Source of the DNA: JAVBRD01 sp031548365
GTDB taxonomy: Bacteria; Bacillota; Clostridia; Christensenellales; UBA1750
Direction: 5' to 3'
Assembly: GCA_031548365.1 (NCBI GenBank)
Contig: JAVBRD010000011.1
Span: 1 to 49,328, forward strand
Length of the DNA stretch: 49,328 nucleotides
Numbering within the stretch: the first letter of the stretch is position 1; each line of letters starts with the position of its first letter. The notes below the pieces were generated by a model, which saw nothing but the letters and a program-made list of their open reading frames with translations, was not told the origin of the DNA and did not search any database. This document shows positions 39,908 to 47,611 of this stretch, piece after piece. The position numbers were made by a program, and so were the translations under genes.

Positions 39908-40459
39908 ATGTCCGAACAAAGAAAGCCGTCGTTTCAGGAACAAAAAGCGCTCAAGCTGCAAATCGAGGATGAAATCCCCAAGTTTCTCGACGGCGGCATG
40001 CAACAGGCCGCACTCGCATTTGCCGCCCATCTGCGGACAAAAAAGATGCAGCCCTCCTGGCAGTCCACCGATTCGTGGAAAGTGAACCATAAAGGCCAGA
40101 ACGTGTGTGTGATCAGATTGTCCAAAGGGTCGTGGTGCGTCGTGCCCCGCATCAGCCGCTGGAACAAGCTGATTGACAGCTATAATTTGTACGAAAAAGA
40201 AATCACGGAAGAAGGCATGCGGGACACCGTTCTGGCTAACGTCAACTTCTGCAGGCGCTGCGCCAGCTGCGGGCCAGGGTGGCCCATGACGATTCTAGGG
40301 AAAGAGCACGAGGACGTGTGCCACAACGTGCCCGTGCGATATGTGGATCCCGGGGAAGCGGAGCTCGACTGCGTCAAGAGGATTCTGGAGCTGATGAGGC
40401 AAACAGCGGATGCGCAGAAAAACCCTGCGCATAAAGCCGGAAAGGAGGACTTGTCATGA
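39908..40459 (+). CDS. Small unknown protein with K-G-K module and four-cysteine tail, cluster 2
   Basis: A 183-residue protein. I-P-K-F-L-D-G-G-M-Q-Q-A-A-L near residue 25 is a helical start. D-S-W-K-V-N-H-K-G-Q-N-V-C near 57 is the shared module. N-F-C-R-R-C-A-S-C-G-P-G-W and D-V-C-H-N-V then R-Y-V-D-P-G-E-A-E form the Cys tail. It is clearly paralogous to the protein at 42076-42627. GGGGAG is 6 bases before ATG 39908. The stop overlaps the next BtrH-like gene (ATGA). Function unknown; the module vaguely recalls YdhG/DUF1801-type domains. Confidence 0.7.
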   Translation: MSEQRKPSFQEQKALKLQIEDEIPKFLDGGMQQAALAFAAHLRTKKMQPSWQSTDSWKVNHKGQNVCVIRLSKGSWCVVPRISRWNKLIDSYNLYEKEITEEGMRDTVLANVNFCRRCASCGPGWPMTILGKEHEDVCHNVPVRYVDPGEAELDCVKRILELMRQTADAQKNPAHKAGKEDLS

Positions 40460-41535
40460 GCCGCAAAATCATACCCAACATACCGGAGATCGGCTACGAC
40501 GGCAATGAAACCGACTTCGGCGTCAACCTTCTTGCGGCAACCTTCAGCATTGCGGGCACAAAGATGGACAGGGCTGAGCTCGCGTTTTACAGCGGCATGG
40601 CCAACCATTTTTGCTGGGTTGAAGGCGACTGGGTGAGGTCAAGGGGCTGCGAATGCTTCGGGTGCATCAACGAAACGCCCTTTCAGGAAGAGCTGCGGCT
40701 GTTGAGGATCATGGGCTGGTCGGCCAAATACGTACATGTCAGCCGCGGTGAAAACGGCAAAATGCTGAACACCGACGGGGTGCAGATCAGGTGCGACATC
40801 GTCGAGTCCATCGACAAAGGCTACCCCATACTATCAAGGCGCACAACCAACCGCCGATACTGCATCATCATGGGTTACGGGGACGACGGCGACACCATCG
40901 TTAGCAAAGAGGCGGTCGACGGAGAGGACGGCGGCCACAGGGATGCGGAAACCTTCACGCACGAAAAATGGCAGGATGTGATCCTGGATTACATCGCGCT
41001 CAAGGAGCGGCTGGAGCCCGTCCCCGAACGCCGGCGCGTGCTTGAACAACTGAAACTCATCGCCGCCCGCGCCCGCAGAACCGACAAAATCAGGGGCTAT
41101 ATGTCCTCAGGCATCGCCGCGTGGGAGGTCTATCTGTACATGCTCGAACACGAGGACCTGTCCTCCCTCCCCTTGGGCGGCCATGATCATGCCGGAAAGG
41201 ACAGCGTTTGGCTTCGGCTGGGGATCTGCTGCGACGGCTTATGTCAAGTATGGGGACGGCACGCGGCACTGGATCACTATCGCTCGCTTGCCGAAAAATT
41301 CCCCGAATGGCGCGAAGAACTGAACGCCGCCGCCGCCGCGCTTGACGAGTGTTCAAAATACGGCGGTTTTTTGTGGACGCAGGGGATTAAATTCGAGGGC
41401 GAAGGGTTGGAGAAATTCCGCGATCCCGCCGCGCGGAAGGTCCTTGCCGATGAGGGGCGAAGGGCCATGCGGAAAGATATGGAAGCCATCGAGCAGTTTG
41501 AACGGATTTTGGAGAAGGAGAATCGAAATGCCTGA
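40456..41535 (+). CDS. BtrH-like (papain/C39-like fold) protein, cluster 2 copy B
   Basis: A 359-residue homologue of the proteins at 19263 and 38000. W-V-R-S-R-G-C-E-C-F-G-C is near residue 65, Y-C-I-I-M-G-Y-G-D-D-G-D near 136, and the C-terminal half is helical (R-G-Y-M-S-S-G-I-A-A-W-E-V-Y-L). Neither the papain-type Cys (the place reads F-G-V-N-L-L) nor the His is present, so a binding or scaffold role seems likelier than catalysis. AAGGAGG is 7 bases before ATG 40456. The end overlaps the next gene by 8 bases. Confidence 0.6.
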   Translation: MSRKIIPNIPEIGYDGNETDFGVNLLAATFSIAGTKMDRAELAFYSGMANHFCWVEGDWVRSRGCECFGCINETPFQEELRLLRIMGWSAKYVHVSRGENGKMLNTDGVQIRCDIVESIDKGYPILSRRTTNRRYCIIMGYGDDGDTIVSKEAVDGEDGGHRDAETFTHEKWQDVILDYIALKERLEPVPERRRVLEQLKLIAARARRTDKIRGYMSSGIAAWEVYLYMLEHEDLSSLPLGGHDHAGKDSVWLRLGICCDGLCQVWGRHAALDHYRSLAEKFPEWREELNAAAAALDECSKYGGFLWTQGIKFEGEGLEKFRDPAARKVLADEGRRAMRKDMEAIEQFERILEKENRNA

Positions 41536-42043
41536 AAATGCACACGCGAACGCTTACCCTTTGATCGAAGAGAAGCTCACAAACGCGCTGAGCGGCGACG
41601 CGCTGAATAACGCGCTTGACTTCGCCGCGTTCCTGCTGGAAAAGGGCATGACGCCCGATCCGGTGCTTGGTTCCAGCATACGGTTCAACTACATGGGCAA
41701 AGAGACGTGTATCCTCGTGTTCTTCAAGGACGCTGCGAACCCGTCCGGCGTGTGGGTGATCTGCGACTGTCCCATCCGCGTGCACGACGGATTCCCGCTG
41801 GACGAGGAGCTGCAGGCGTTTGCCCGGGCGCACGTCATGATCTGCCACGGCGAGCACGGCTGCCCCGGCTGGCCCCGGGGCGGGGACAAGGAAGTATTCG
41901 GTCAGGCGTACGCAAGCCTTTGTTCCTCCGAGATTCAATTCATCAACCCCGACGCCGACGAGCTCATCAAGATCAGGAAACTGATGGACTACTGGATGCG
42001 GATCATCGCCGACGGCGCTACAGAGGCATCCATCAGCGGTTGA
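41528..42043 (+). CDS. Small unknown protein with K-G-K-like module and Cys tail, cluster 2
   Basis: A 171-residue protein. L-N-N-A-L-D-F-A-A-F-L-L-E-K-G-M matches the helix of its paralogues. I-R-F-N-Y-M-G-K-E-T-C near residue 50 is the module, with W-V-I-C-D-C after it. The Cys tail is reduced: M-I-C-H-G-E-H-G-C-P-G-W-P and S-L-C-S-S, followed by I-N-P-D-A-D-E-L. AAGGAG is 7 bases before ATG 41528. It overlaps the preceding BtrH-like gene, so they are coupled. Function unknown. Confidence 0.7.
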   Translation: MPENAHANAYPLIEEKLTNALSGDALNNALDFAAFLLEKGMTPDPVLGSSIRFNYMGKETCILVFFKDAANPSGVWVICDCPIRVHDGFPLDEELQAFARAHVMICHGEHGCPGWPRGGDKEVFGQAYASLCSSEIQFINPDADELIKIRKLMDYWMRIIADGATEASISG

Positions 42044-42075
42044 ACAGGAGCAAAACCCGAAAGGCGTGGTCAGCT

Positions 42076-42627
42076 ATGAGCAGCTCCCCGGACCGCAAAC
42101 CCCATCCGGCCTCCCTGCTTCAGGAGCAGAAGACGACAAAGCCGCCCATCGAGGACGTCATTCCGCTATACCTCGACGGCGGCATGGCAGCGGCGGCGCT
42201 GGACTTCGCCGCCTATATGAAGGAAAGCAAGCTGGCGCTCAGGTGGGCTGGCTTTACCAACGCCTGGAAAGCGGTTTACAAGGGCAAGTGCATTTGCTAT
42301 GTACGGCTGAAGCAAAACAGCGATTGCATGGACAAGGCCTGGGTGATTACCCCCTACCTTGACCACGCGAGCGAATACGAAGATACTGCCGTCGGTGAAG
42401 GACTGCAGCACATCGTTTTTCGTAATCTGTTTCACTGCAAAAGGTGCTTCCCGGACAAATACCCCGAAGGCAGGCCCTGCGTTCCAGGGCGGGGCATCAC
42501 GCTCTTCGGCAAGGAAATCAAGGGCGTTTGCCGTGGCCGTCAGCCGGTATGGTTCTGGGAACCCGACGCGGAAGCCATCGTTTGCGCAAAGCGTTTACTG
42601 GAGCTTGAGAAAGCATCAAGAGTATAA
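42076..42627 (+). CDS. Small unknown protein with K-G-K module and four-cysteine tail, cluster 2 (last)
   Basis: A 183-residue paralogue of the protein at 39908-40459. It shares I-P-L-Y-L-D-G-G-M-A-A-A-A-L-D-F-A-A, N-A-W-K-A-V-Y-K-G-K-C-I-C near residue 62, and the tail H-C-K-R-C-F-P-D-K...C-V-P-G-R-G-I-T-L-F-G-K then G-V-C-R-G. It ends in E-A-I-V-C-A-K-R-L-L-E-L. The ribosome site is weak (GAAAGG about 12 bases upstream), so the exact start is less certain. It lies 32 bases after the previous gene. Function unknown. Confidence 0.7.
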   Translation: MSSSPDRKPHPASLLQEQKTTKPPIEDVIPLYLDGGMAAAALDFAAYMKESKLALRWAGFTNAWKAVYKGKCICYVRLKQNSDCMDKAWVITPYLDHASEYEDTAVGEGLQHIVFRNLFHCKRCFPDKYPEGRPCVPGRGITLFGKEIKGVCRGRQPVWFWEPDAEAIVCAKRLLELEKASRV

Positions 42628-42816
42628 AGGAGCGCGGACGAGTGCAGTCATGTCGACGGCCTTCCTCCCTTAATTCATTGTCTTTTAGAGCTCATGCAAA
42701 TGGCCAAAATAGCATGGAAAAGCTAGCTCCGTGCGGAGTCGCCATTGTGATTGCTCTTGTCGGCACGCATCTTCGAGAAAAGCGGGCGTGCAAAATAATG
42801 GACAGGCGGGATGTTC

Positions 42817-43947
42817 ATGAAAACGATCAATGTCGTTTTAGTAGGAATGGGTTTTGGGGGTTCGTTTGTAGACATTTACAAGCATCACCCGAACGTAGAA
42901 ACCATTGGAATTTTTGATATCAATGATCAGGTGTCCAAAACCGTATCGGAAACTTATCATATACCGAAGGTTTATGATCGTTTTGATGCCATATTGAAAG
43001 ATGATTCTGTAGACGCGGTTCACCTCGTAACGCCAATACCATTCCACGAGGAGCAAACCATTGCGGTTTTGGAATCCCGCAAGCACTGTGCGTGTACAGT
43101 TCCAATGGCCATATCTTTATCTGGAATCCAGAAAATAACGGATGCGGTTAGAGCATCGGGCAAAAACTATATGATGATGGAAACCACTTTATATACCTAT
43201 CAATTCTTTTATGTTAAGCAAATGATTGAAAGCGGAAAAATGGGTAAAATCCAGTTTATGCGCGGTGCGCATTACCAAGATATGTCAAATTGGCCTGATT
43301 ACTGGATGGGGCTGCCGCCTATGTACTACGGCACGCATGCCATCGGGCCGATGGTAGCATTGGCCAACTCAAGGGTTGAACGGGTAAACGGCTTCGGATC
43401 AGGAACAATGGATGAGAAGCTAACAAAGCAATATGGAAATCCCTTCCCTGTGGAGTGTGCGGTATTTGAGTTTGAAAACGGGCTCAAGGGTGAAGCCACC
43501 CGATCTTTATTTGAAACGGCCCGTATCTATCAGGAAGGGTTATTCGTCTACGGAAGTAAAGCCTGCTTTGAGTGGGGTTTTGCCGATGGAGACAATCCCT
43601 ATGTTACCACAGCATTTCCTGCAGATGATGGCAAGCGCGGATGCCGAAACGAAGTCCGTGTGGTGCAGATGCCAAATTTCCACCAGCACCTTCCAAGTCA
43701 AATTCAGCATTTTACGGTGGGAAATAATTACGACCCTCTAAATCCACAGGATTCATTGGCAAAAGGCGCCGGTGCGGGGCATCATGGTTCGCACCCGCAC
43801 CTGGTCAACGAATTTGTCATGAGTGTAGTCGAAAATAGAAAACCTTGGATTGACGAAGTGCTTGGTGGAAATATAACCGCGGCAGGAATCTGCGCGCATG
43901 AATCCGCAATGAATCGAGGCATTGCTATTACTGTGCCAAAGTTTTAG
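42817..43947 (+). CDS. Gfo/Idh/MocA-family oxidoreductase, A+T-richer gene
   Basis: A 376-residue dehydrogenase. The Rossmann motif is V-V-L-V-G-M-G-F-G-G. In place of E-K-P the segment H-C-A-C-T-V-P-M-A is found near residue 94, a variant seen in a subgroup of the family. Y-G-T-H-A-I-G-P near 175 is the catalytic histidine region. Codon use and composition are visibly richer in A+T than in the neighbours, suggesting recent transfer. ATG 42817 has AGGCGGG 6 bases upstream and is preferred over ATG 42811. It stands alone, 189 bases after cluster 2. Substrate unknown, probably a sugar or inositol derivative. Confidence 0.85.
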   Translation: MKTINVVLVGMGFGGSFVDIYKHHPNVETIGIFDINDQVSKTVSETYHIPKVYDRFDAILKDDSVDAVHLVTPIPFHEEQTIAVLESRKHCACTVPMAISLSGIQKITDAVRASGKNYMMMETTLYTYQFFYVKQMIESGKMGKIQFMRGAHYQDMSNWPDYWMGLPPMYYGTHAIGPMVALANSRVERVNGFGSGTMDEKLTKQYGNPFPVECAVFEFENGLKGEATRSLFETARIYQEGLFVYGSKACFEWGFADGDNPYVTTAFPADDGKRGCRNEVRVVQMPNFHQHLPSQIQHFTVGNNYDPLNPQDSLAKGAGAGHHGSHPHLVNEFVMSVVENRKPWIDEVLGGNITAAGICAHESAMNRGIAITVPKF

Positions 43948-44014
43948 TCATTTAAGTCTATTATAGTAGTTTCGGCGGAACGCACCGTGGCACTCGATGA
44001 GGATGACGCGGATA

Positions 44015-44113
44015 ATGCTTTGCTTGGGTGACGATGCTTTGGGAAAAGTCAGCGTCGAGCTGAGCGGCACCCCGGTGTGCGTGATGGGCCAGCCCGCGAT
44101 CAGTGAGGCATAG
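44015..44113 (+). pseudogene. Short coding relic, glycosidase-like C-terminal end
   Basis: A 32-codon frame ending in TAG encodes ...G-D-D-A-L-G-K-V-S-V-E-L-S-G-T-P-V-C-V-M-G. The V-E-L-S-G-T-P-V-x-V pattern is common at the C-terminal end of glycosidases with a closing sandwich. It has no ribosome site. It may be all that remains of a gene removed when the neighbouring oxidoreductase arrived. Confidence 0.25.
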
Positions 44114-44132
44114 CCGTGTCGGCGCGTAATCA

Positions 44133-45260
44133 CTAACCTCTCTTTTTGCCCTTCTTTTCGTGCGCCATCTCCAGCCGGACCAATTCGGCGATGTATGGCG
44201 CGTCCTCGGCCTTCAAGCCCGTCAGCAAATGATTCCAGTACGAGCATCCCTCGTAGGTCTGGCCGTCCAGCGTCCAGCTCATGCGCATGGGACATTCCTT
44301 CATGCAGTGATTGCAGCTCGACTTCTGAAAATGCGCCTTAACGCGCTCGGGCATTTGCTCGATGCGGTCGGCGTATTGGGCGATGGCGCGCAGCCGCAGC
44401 GTCAACTCGCGCCGGCTCTCGTTCGAGTCCTGAGAGGAGAAAATGCGCACGTAGTAGCCGTCGTCGGTTTTTTGCTCGCGCTTGCCCGCCGCGAGGTAGA
44501 CCAGCACATAAGCGTAGCCGTTGGAGGGCCGGAACGACAGCCCCAGCTCGGCCAGCAGCGGGTGCAGCGCTTCGAACGCCGCTTTGTAATCGCCGCGCAG
44601 AAACTGCGCGAAGTCGCGGGCGCATTGATCGTCGGGCCGTCTGGCGGGATCGATGGCCGCCGAGTATAGGAACGGATATAGATCATAACCGTTGCGCGAG
44701 ACGGCCATGTACCCCTTGAGCGTGCGCAATACGTCGGGCGAATCCGGATACGTAACGGCGAAGGTTTTTGCGCCCTGCGCGAAACGCTTGCCGTCGAAGC
44801 CCTCGAAGACGAAGCCGAAGTCGCGCATCCTGGAAAGCAGCGCGGGGACATTGGCCAGTTTGTCCTTTGACTTGAGCGCCTTGTTGCGCGCGTCGAAATC
44901 CTCGATGGCCACCGCCAATGCGTCGCCCTGCAAGGCCCCGGCGTTTGCCAGGTTCAGCAGCATCAGCGAAAGGCGTTTGCTGGCGTTCATGGAATCGCGC
45001 GCCTTGGCGTTGAACATGGGATAGGGGATGTCCTCCACCAAAGGCAGGCCGTATTCCTTGGGGTTCTCGGCCATGTCCTCGTACATCGCCCGGAGGATGT
45101 CGGTCAGCCTTTTCAGCCCGGCGATGAACGCCTCCTCGTCAAGGCCCGCCGCCGAAAGGCACGCCGGATCGACCGGGAAACGGTCGGAAAAGGGAATCAT
45201 GTGGTCGATCAGCCGGAGGACGGCGTTTTGACAGCAATACGGCTTGAGCGGAGTGTCCAT
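44133..45260 (-). CDS. Unknown protein with four-cysteine tail, long form (paralogue of 20340-21452)
   Basis: A 375-residue protein. The N-terminal part matches the cluster 1 long protein in M-Y-E-D-M-A-E-N-P-K-E-Y-G-L-P and in L-S-R-M-R-D-F-G-F-V. The module region has N-G-Y-A-Y-V-L-V-Y-L-A-A-G-K. The tail is S-S-C-N-H-C-M-K-E-C-P-M-R...G-C-S-Y-W, then a helix ending in lysines. AGGAGG is 7 bases before ATG 45260. It is alone on the minus strand, convergent with the oxidoreductase gene. Function unknown. Confidence 0.65.
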   Translation of the reverse strand: MDTPLKPYCCQNAVLRLIDHMIPFSDRFPVDPACLSAAGLDEEAFIAGLKRLTDILRAMYEDMAENPKEYGLPLVEDIPYPMFNAKARDSMNASKRLSLMLLNLANAGALQGDALAVAIEDFDARNKALKSKDKLANVPALLSRMRDFGFVFEGFDGKRFAQGAKTFAVTYPDSPDVLRTLKGYMAVSRNGYDLYPFLYSAAIDPARRPDDQCARDFAQFLRGDYKAAFEALHPLLAELGLSFRPSNGYAYVLVYLAAGKREQKTDDGYYVRIFSSQDSNESRRELTLRLRAIAQYADRIEQMPERVKAHFQKSSCNHCMKECPMRMSWTLDGQTYEGCSYWNHLLTGLKAEDAPYIAELVRLEMAHEKKGKKRG

Positions 45261-45531
45261 GATGATGCCTCCTATTTATGTTCCAGCGCTCATGACAGGC
45301 ACCGTCCTTTTCCTTATGATACCTCCCTTTCTTTCCGTCCGGCTAACCGGGCTACATCAGAAGTCGGCGGGCTGGAACTATTATAGCCAACCAAAAGGGA
45401 AGACACACCGCATGTCTGCCGATGCGCATGATCGAACGACCGCCGACGCTTATTTAGCAAGATTGAGAAGGGGACAGGAAGCAAATACGAACGATTAATG
45501 GTTCATGCCATTAACATTCGTGCCACCTGCG
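45261..45531. other. Gap upstream of the ABC transporter, no gene seen
   Basis: The divergent region between the long Cys-tail gene and the transporter operon totals 492 bases (45261-45752). This first part has no supported gene. Short open frames here lack ribosome sites. Confidence 0.4.
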
Positions 45532-45561
45532 TTGACCATTCGCATAGATTGGTGGTACAAT
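45532..45561 (+). promoter_or_regulatory. Sigma-A-type promoter for the ABC transporter operon
   Basis: TTGACC (45532-45537) and TACAAT (45556-45561) are separated by 18 bases. The leader to 45753 is about 185 bases and contains a small hairpin (aaaagac 45706-45712 with gtctttt 45717-45723) followed by T residues, which might act as a weak attenuator. Confidence 0.65.
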
Positions 45562-45752
45562 CAGTGCATCTACAGTGTCGATTATGAGGTTTTTGTCATA
45601 TCGCCCCTGTCTATACCGCGGCGTTGGTTCGTGATTCGCGAGCCAGGCGATCGCTCGGCAAATGAATATCGGTCGGACGTTGTGTTTCAACTTTCCTGTT
45701 CGTCGAAAAGACGTATGTCTTTTTTATAAGCACGAGAAGGGGTTGATCGCGT

Positions 45753-46703
45753 ATGACCAATGTACGCACGCAGAACTATGCCCGCGGCCAATTACCGCTG
45801 GGCAGGAGGGTTTTGCGTGATTTTTATGTCAACCGCTGGGTGTACGCCATGTCTGTCCCCATGCTCGCGTTCTACATCATGTTTCACTACATGCCCATGT
45901 ATGGGCTGATCATCTCTTTTAAGGATTACTCTCCGGGGCTTGGCTATTGGGGCAGCCCGTGGGTGGGCTTCAAGCACTATATTGATTTCTTTTCGGGCGT
46001 GTACTTCAGGCGCACGCTGGAGAACACACTCTCCATCAGCATCAAAACGCTTGTCTTCTCGTTTCCCGCGCCGCTCATTCTTGCGCTATTACTCAACGAG
46101 CTGTCCAACGACCGCTTCAAGCGCGTGGTGCAGACCGTCACGTATCTGCCTCATTTCATTTCCGTCATGGTCATCTGCGGTCTCATCGTCGACTTTACCG
46201 GCAGCAAGGGCGTCATCAATGATGTCATCGCGTTCTTTGGCGGCGAACGCCAGACCATGCTGCTGAACAAGAATTTGTTCCAGCCGATCTACGTCATCAG
46301 CGGCGTGTGGCAGGGTGTGGGATGGGGCACGATCATCTACCTCTCAGCGCTCGCGGGGATCGACCCCGAGCTATATGAGGCGGCGAAAATCGATGGGGCA
46401 GGGCGCTTTCACCGCGCGCTCCACGTCACGATTCCAGGCATTCTGCCGACGTTTGCCATCTTGCTCATCATGCGCCTGGGTCAAATGATGAGCGTGGGCT
46501 TTGAAAAAATCATCCTGCTCTACAACACGAACACATATGAAACAGCGGACGTCATCTCCACCTATGTCTACCGCCGCGGCTTACTGGAGATGCAGTACAG
46601 CTTCTCCGCGGCTGTGGGCTTGTTTAACTCGGTCATCAACTTTGTGCTTGTAGTCATGTCCAACTTCATCAGCAGAAGAGTCAGCGAATACTCGCTTTGG
46701 TAA
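45753..46703 (+). CDS. Carbohydrate ABC transporter permease, LplB type
   Basis: A 316-residue membrane protein with about six membrane helices. Y-I-M-F-H-Y-M-P-M-Y-G-L-I-I-S-F-K-D-Y and the L-S-N-D-R-F-K-R-V-V-Q-T stretch are typical of the LplB/PotB-like sugar permeases of Firmicutes. The EAA loop reads Y-E-A-A-K-I-D-G-A-G-R-F near residue 210, where the ATPase docks. ATG 45753 has AAGGGG about 10 bases upstream. It is followed after 12 bases by its partner permease. No ATPase gene is in the operon; such transporters usually share one encoded elsewhere. The tail of this protein matches the first half of the permease remnant at 15531-16067. Confidence 0.9.
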   Translation: MTNVRTQNYARGQLPLGRRVLRDFYVNRWVYAMSVPMLAFYIMFHYMPMYGLIISFKDYSPGLGYWGSPWVGFKHYIDFFSGVYFRRTLENTLSISIKTLVFSFPAPLILALLLNELSNDRFKRVVQTVTYLPHFISVMVICGLIVDFTGSKGVINDVIAFFGGERQTMLLNKNLFQPIYVISGVWQGVGWGTIIYLSALAGIDPELYEAAKIDGAGRFHRALHVTIPGILPTFAILLIMRLGQMMSVGFEKIILLYNTNTYETADVISTYVYRRGLLEMQYSFSAAVGLFNSVINFVLVVMSNFISRRVSEYSLW

Positions 46704-46715
46704 GGGGGTGTGACG

Positions 46716-47600
46716 ATGAGCAATCGAATCCGCAAATCATTTGGAGAGAGCGTGTTCGACTTTAGCAATGTGGTGTTCTTGGCATTGCTGTGCGTCCTGA
46801 CACTGTACCCATTCTGGCACGTATTGGCCGCCTCGTTCAGCGACCCCATCGCGCTCATGAAAAAGACCGGGATGATCTTCGCTCCCGTGGGCACGCCCAC
46901 CTTGCGGTCGTATGAGGCCGTGTTCCAGAACATGAATATGCTGATCGGCTACCGCAACACGCTGTTCTATGTCGTCGTTGGCACGTCCATCAACATGGTG
47001 TTCACCTGCCTGTCAGCGTACGTCCTCTCCAGAAGGGGCTATATGCTCAGACGCTTCTTCTCGCTTCTCGTGGTGTTCACGATGTTTTTCGGCGGGGGCA
47101 TGGTGCCGTTTTACCTGCAGGTCAACAAGTATCACCTGCAAAACACGGTTTGGGCGGTGCTCATCCCGTATGCGATCGGCACGTACAACCTGATCATTTT
47201 GAGGACGGCGTTTTCGGGTGTCCCCCCAAGCCTTGAAGAGTCCGCGCGCATCGACGGGGCCAATGATGTCGTTATTCTCGTGCGTCTCATGATCCCGCTG
47301 ACGGTGCCTACCCTGGCCGTCGTTTCCCTCTATTACATCGTGGGCCACTGGAACTCTTGGTTTCCGGCCATGATCTTCATCAGAAACCGCGCGCTCTACC
47401 CGTTGCAAATTTTCTTGCGCGAAATTCTCATATTGTCCGACACGAGGGAAATGACCACCGCAGATGATGATCGCGTCGCGCTCTCTTTCACATTGCGCTA
47501 CGCGACGATCATCGTGGCAACCGTGCCCATTCTGCTCGCCTATCCGTTCCTTCAGAAGTATTTTGTCAAAGGCGTCATGTTGGGCGCCGTCAAAGGATAA
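46716..47600 (+). CDS. Carbohydrate ABC transporter permease, YtcP type
   Basis: A 294-residue membrane protein with about six helices. L-Y-P-F-W-H-V-L-A-A-S-F-S-D-P near residue 26, F-T-M-F-F-G-G-G-M-V-P near 120, and the EAA loop E-E-S-A-R-I-D-G-A near 170 are standard for the YtcP/CUT1 permeases. It ends F-V-K-G-V-M-L-G-A-V-K-G. ATG 46716 is favoured over GTG 46710 because AAGGGGG is 7 bases upstream. With the preceding permease and the following lipoprotein it forms a complete importer apart from the ATPase. Confidence 0.9.
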   Translation: MSNRIRKSFGESVFDFSNVVFLALLCVLTLYPFWHVLAASFSDPIALMKKTGMIFAPVGTPTLRSYEAVFQNMNMLIGYRNTLFYVVVGTSINMVFTCLSAYVLSRRGYMLRRFFSLLVVFTMFFGGGMVPFYLQVNKYHLQNTVWAVLIPYAIGTYNLIILRTAFSGVPPSLEESARIDGANDVVILVRLMIPLTVPTLAVVSLYYIVGHWNSWFPAMIFIRNRALYPLQIFLREILILSDTREMTTADDDRVALSFTLRYATIIVATVPILLAYPFLQKYFVKGVMLGAVKG

Positions 47601-47611
47601 GGAGGAGAACG

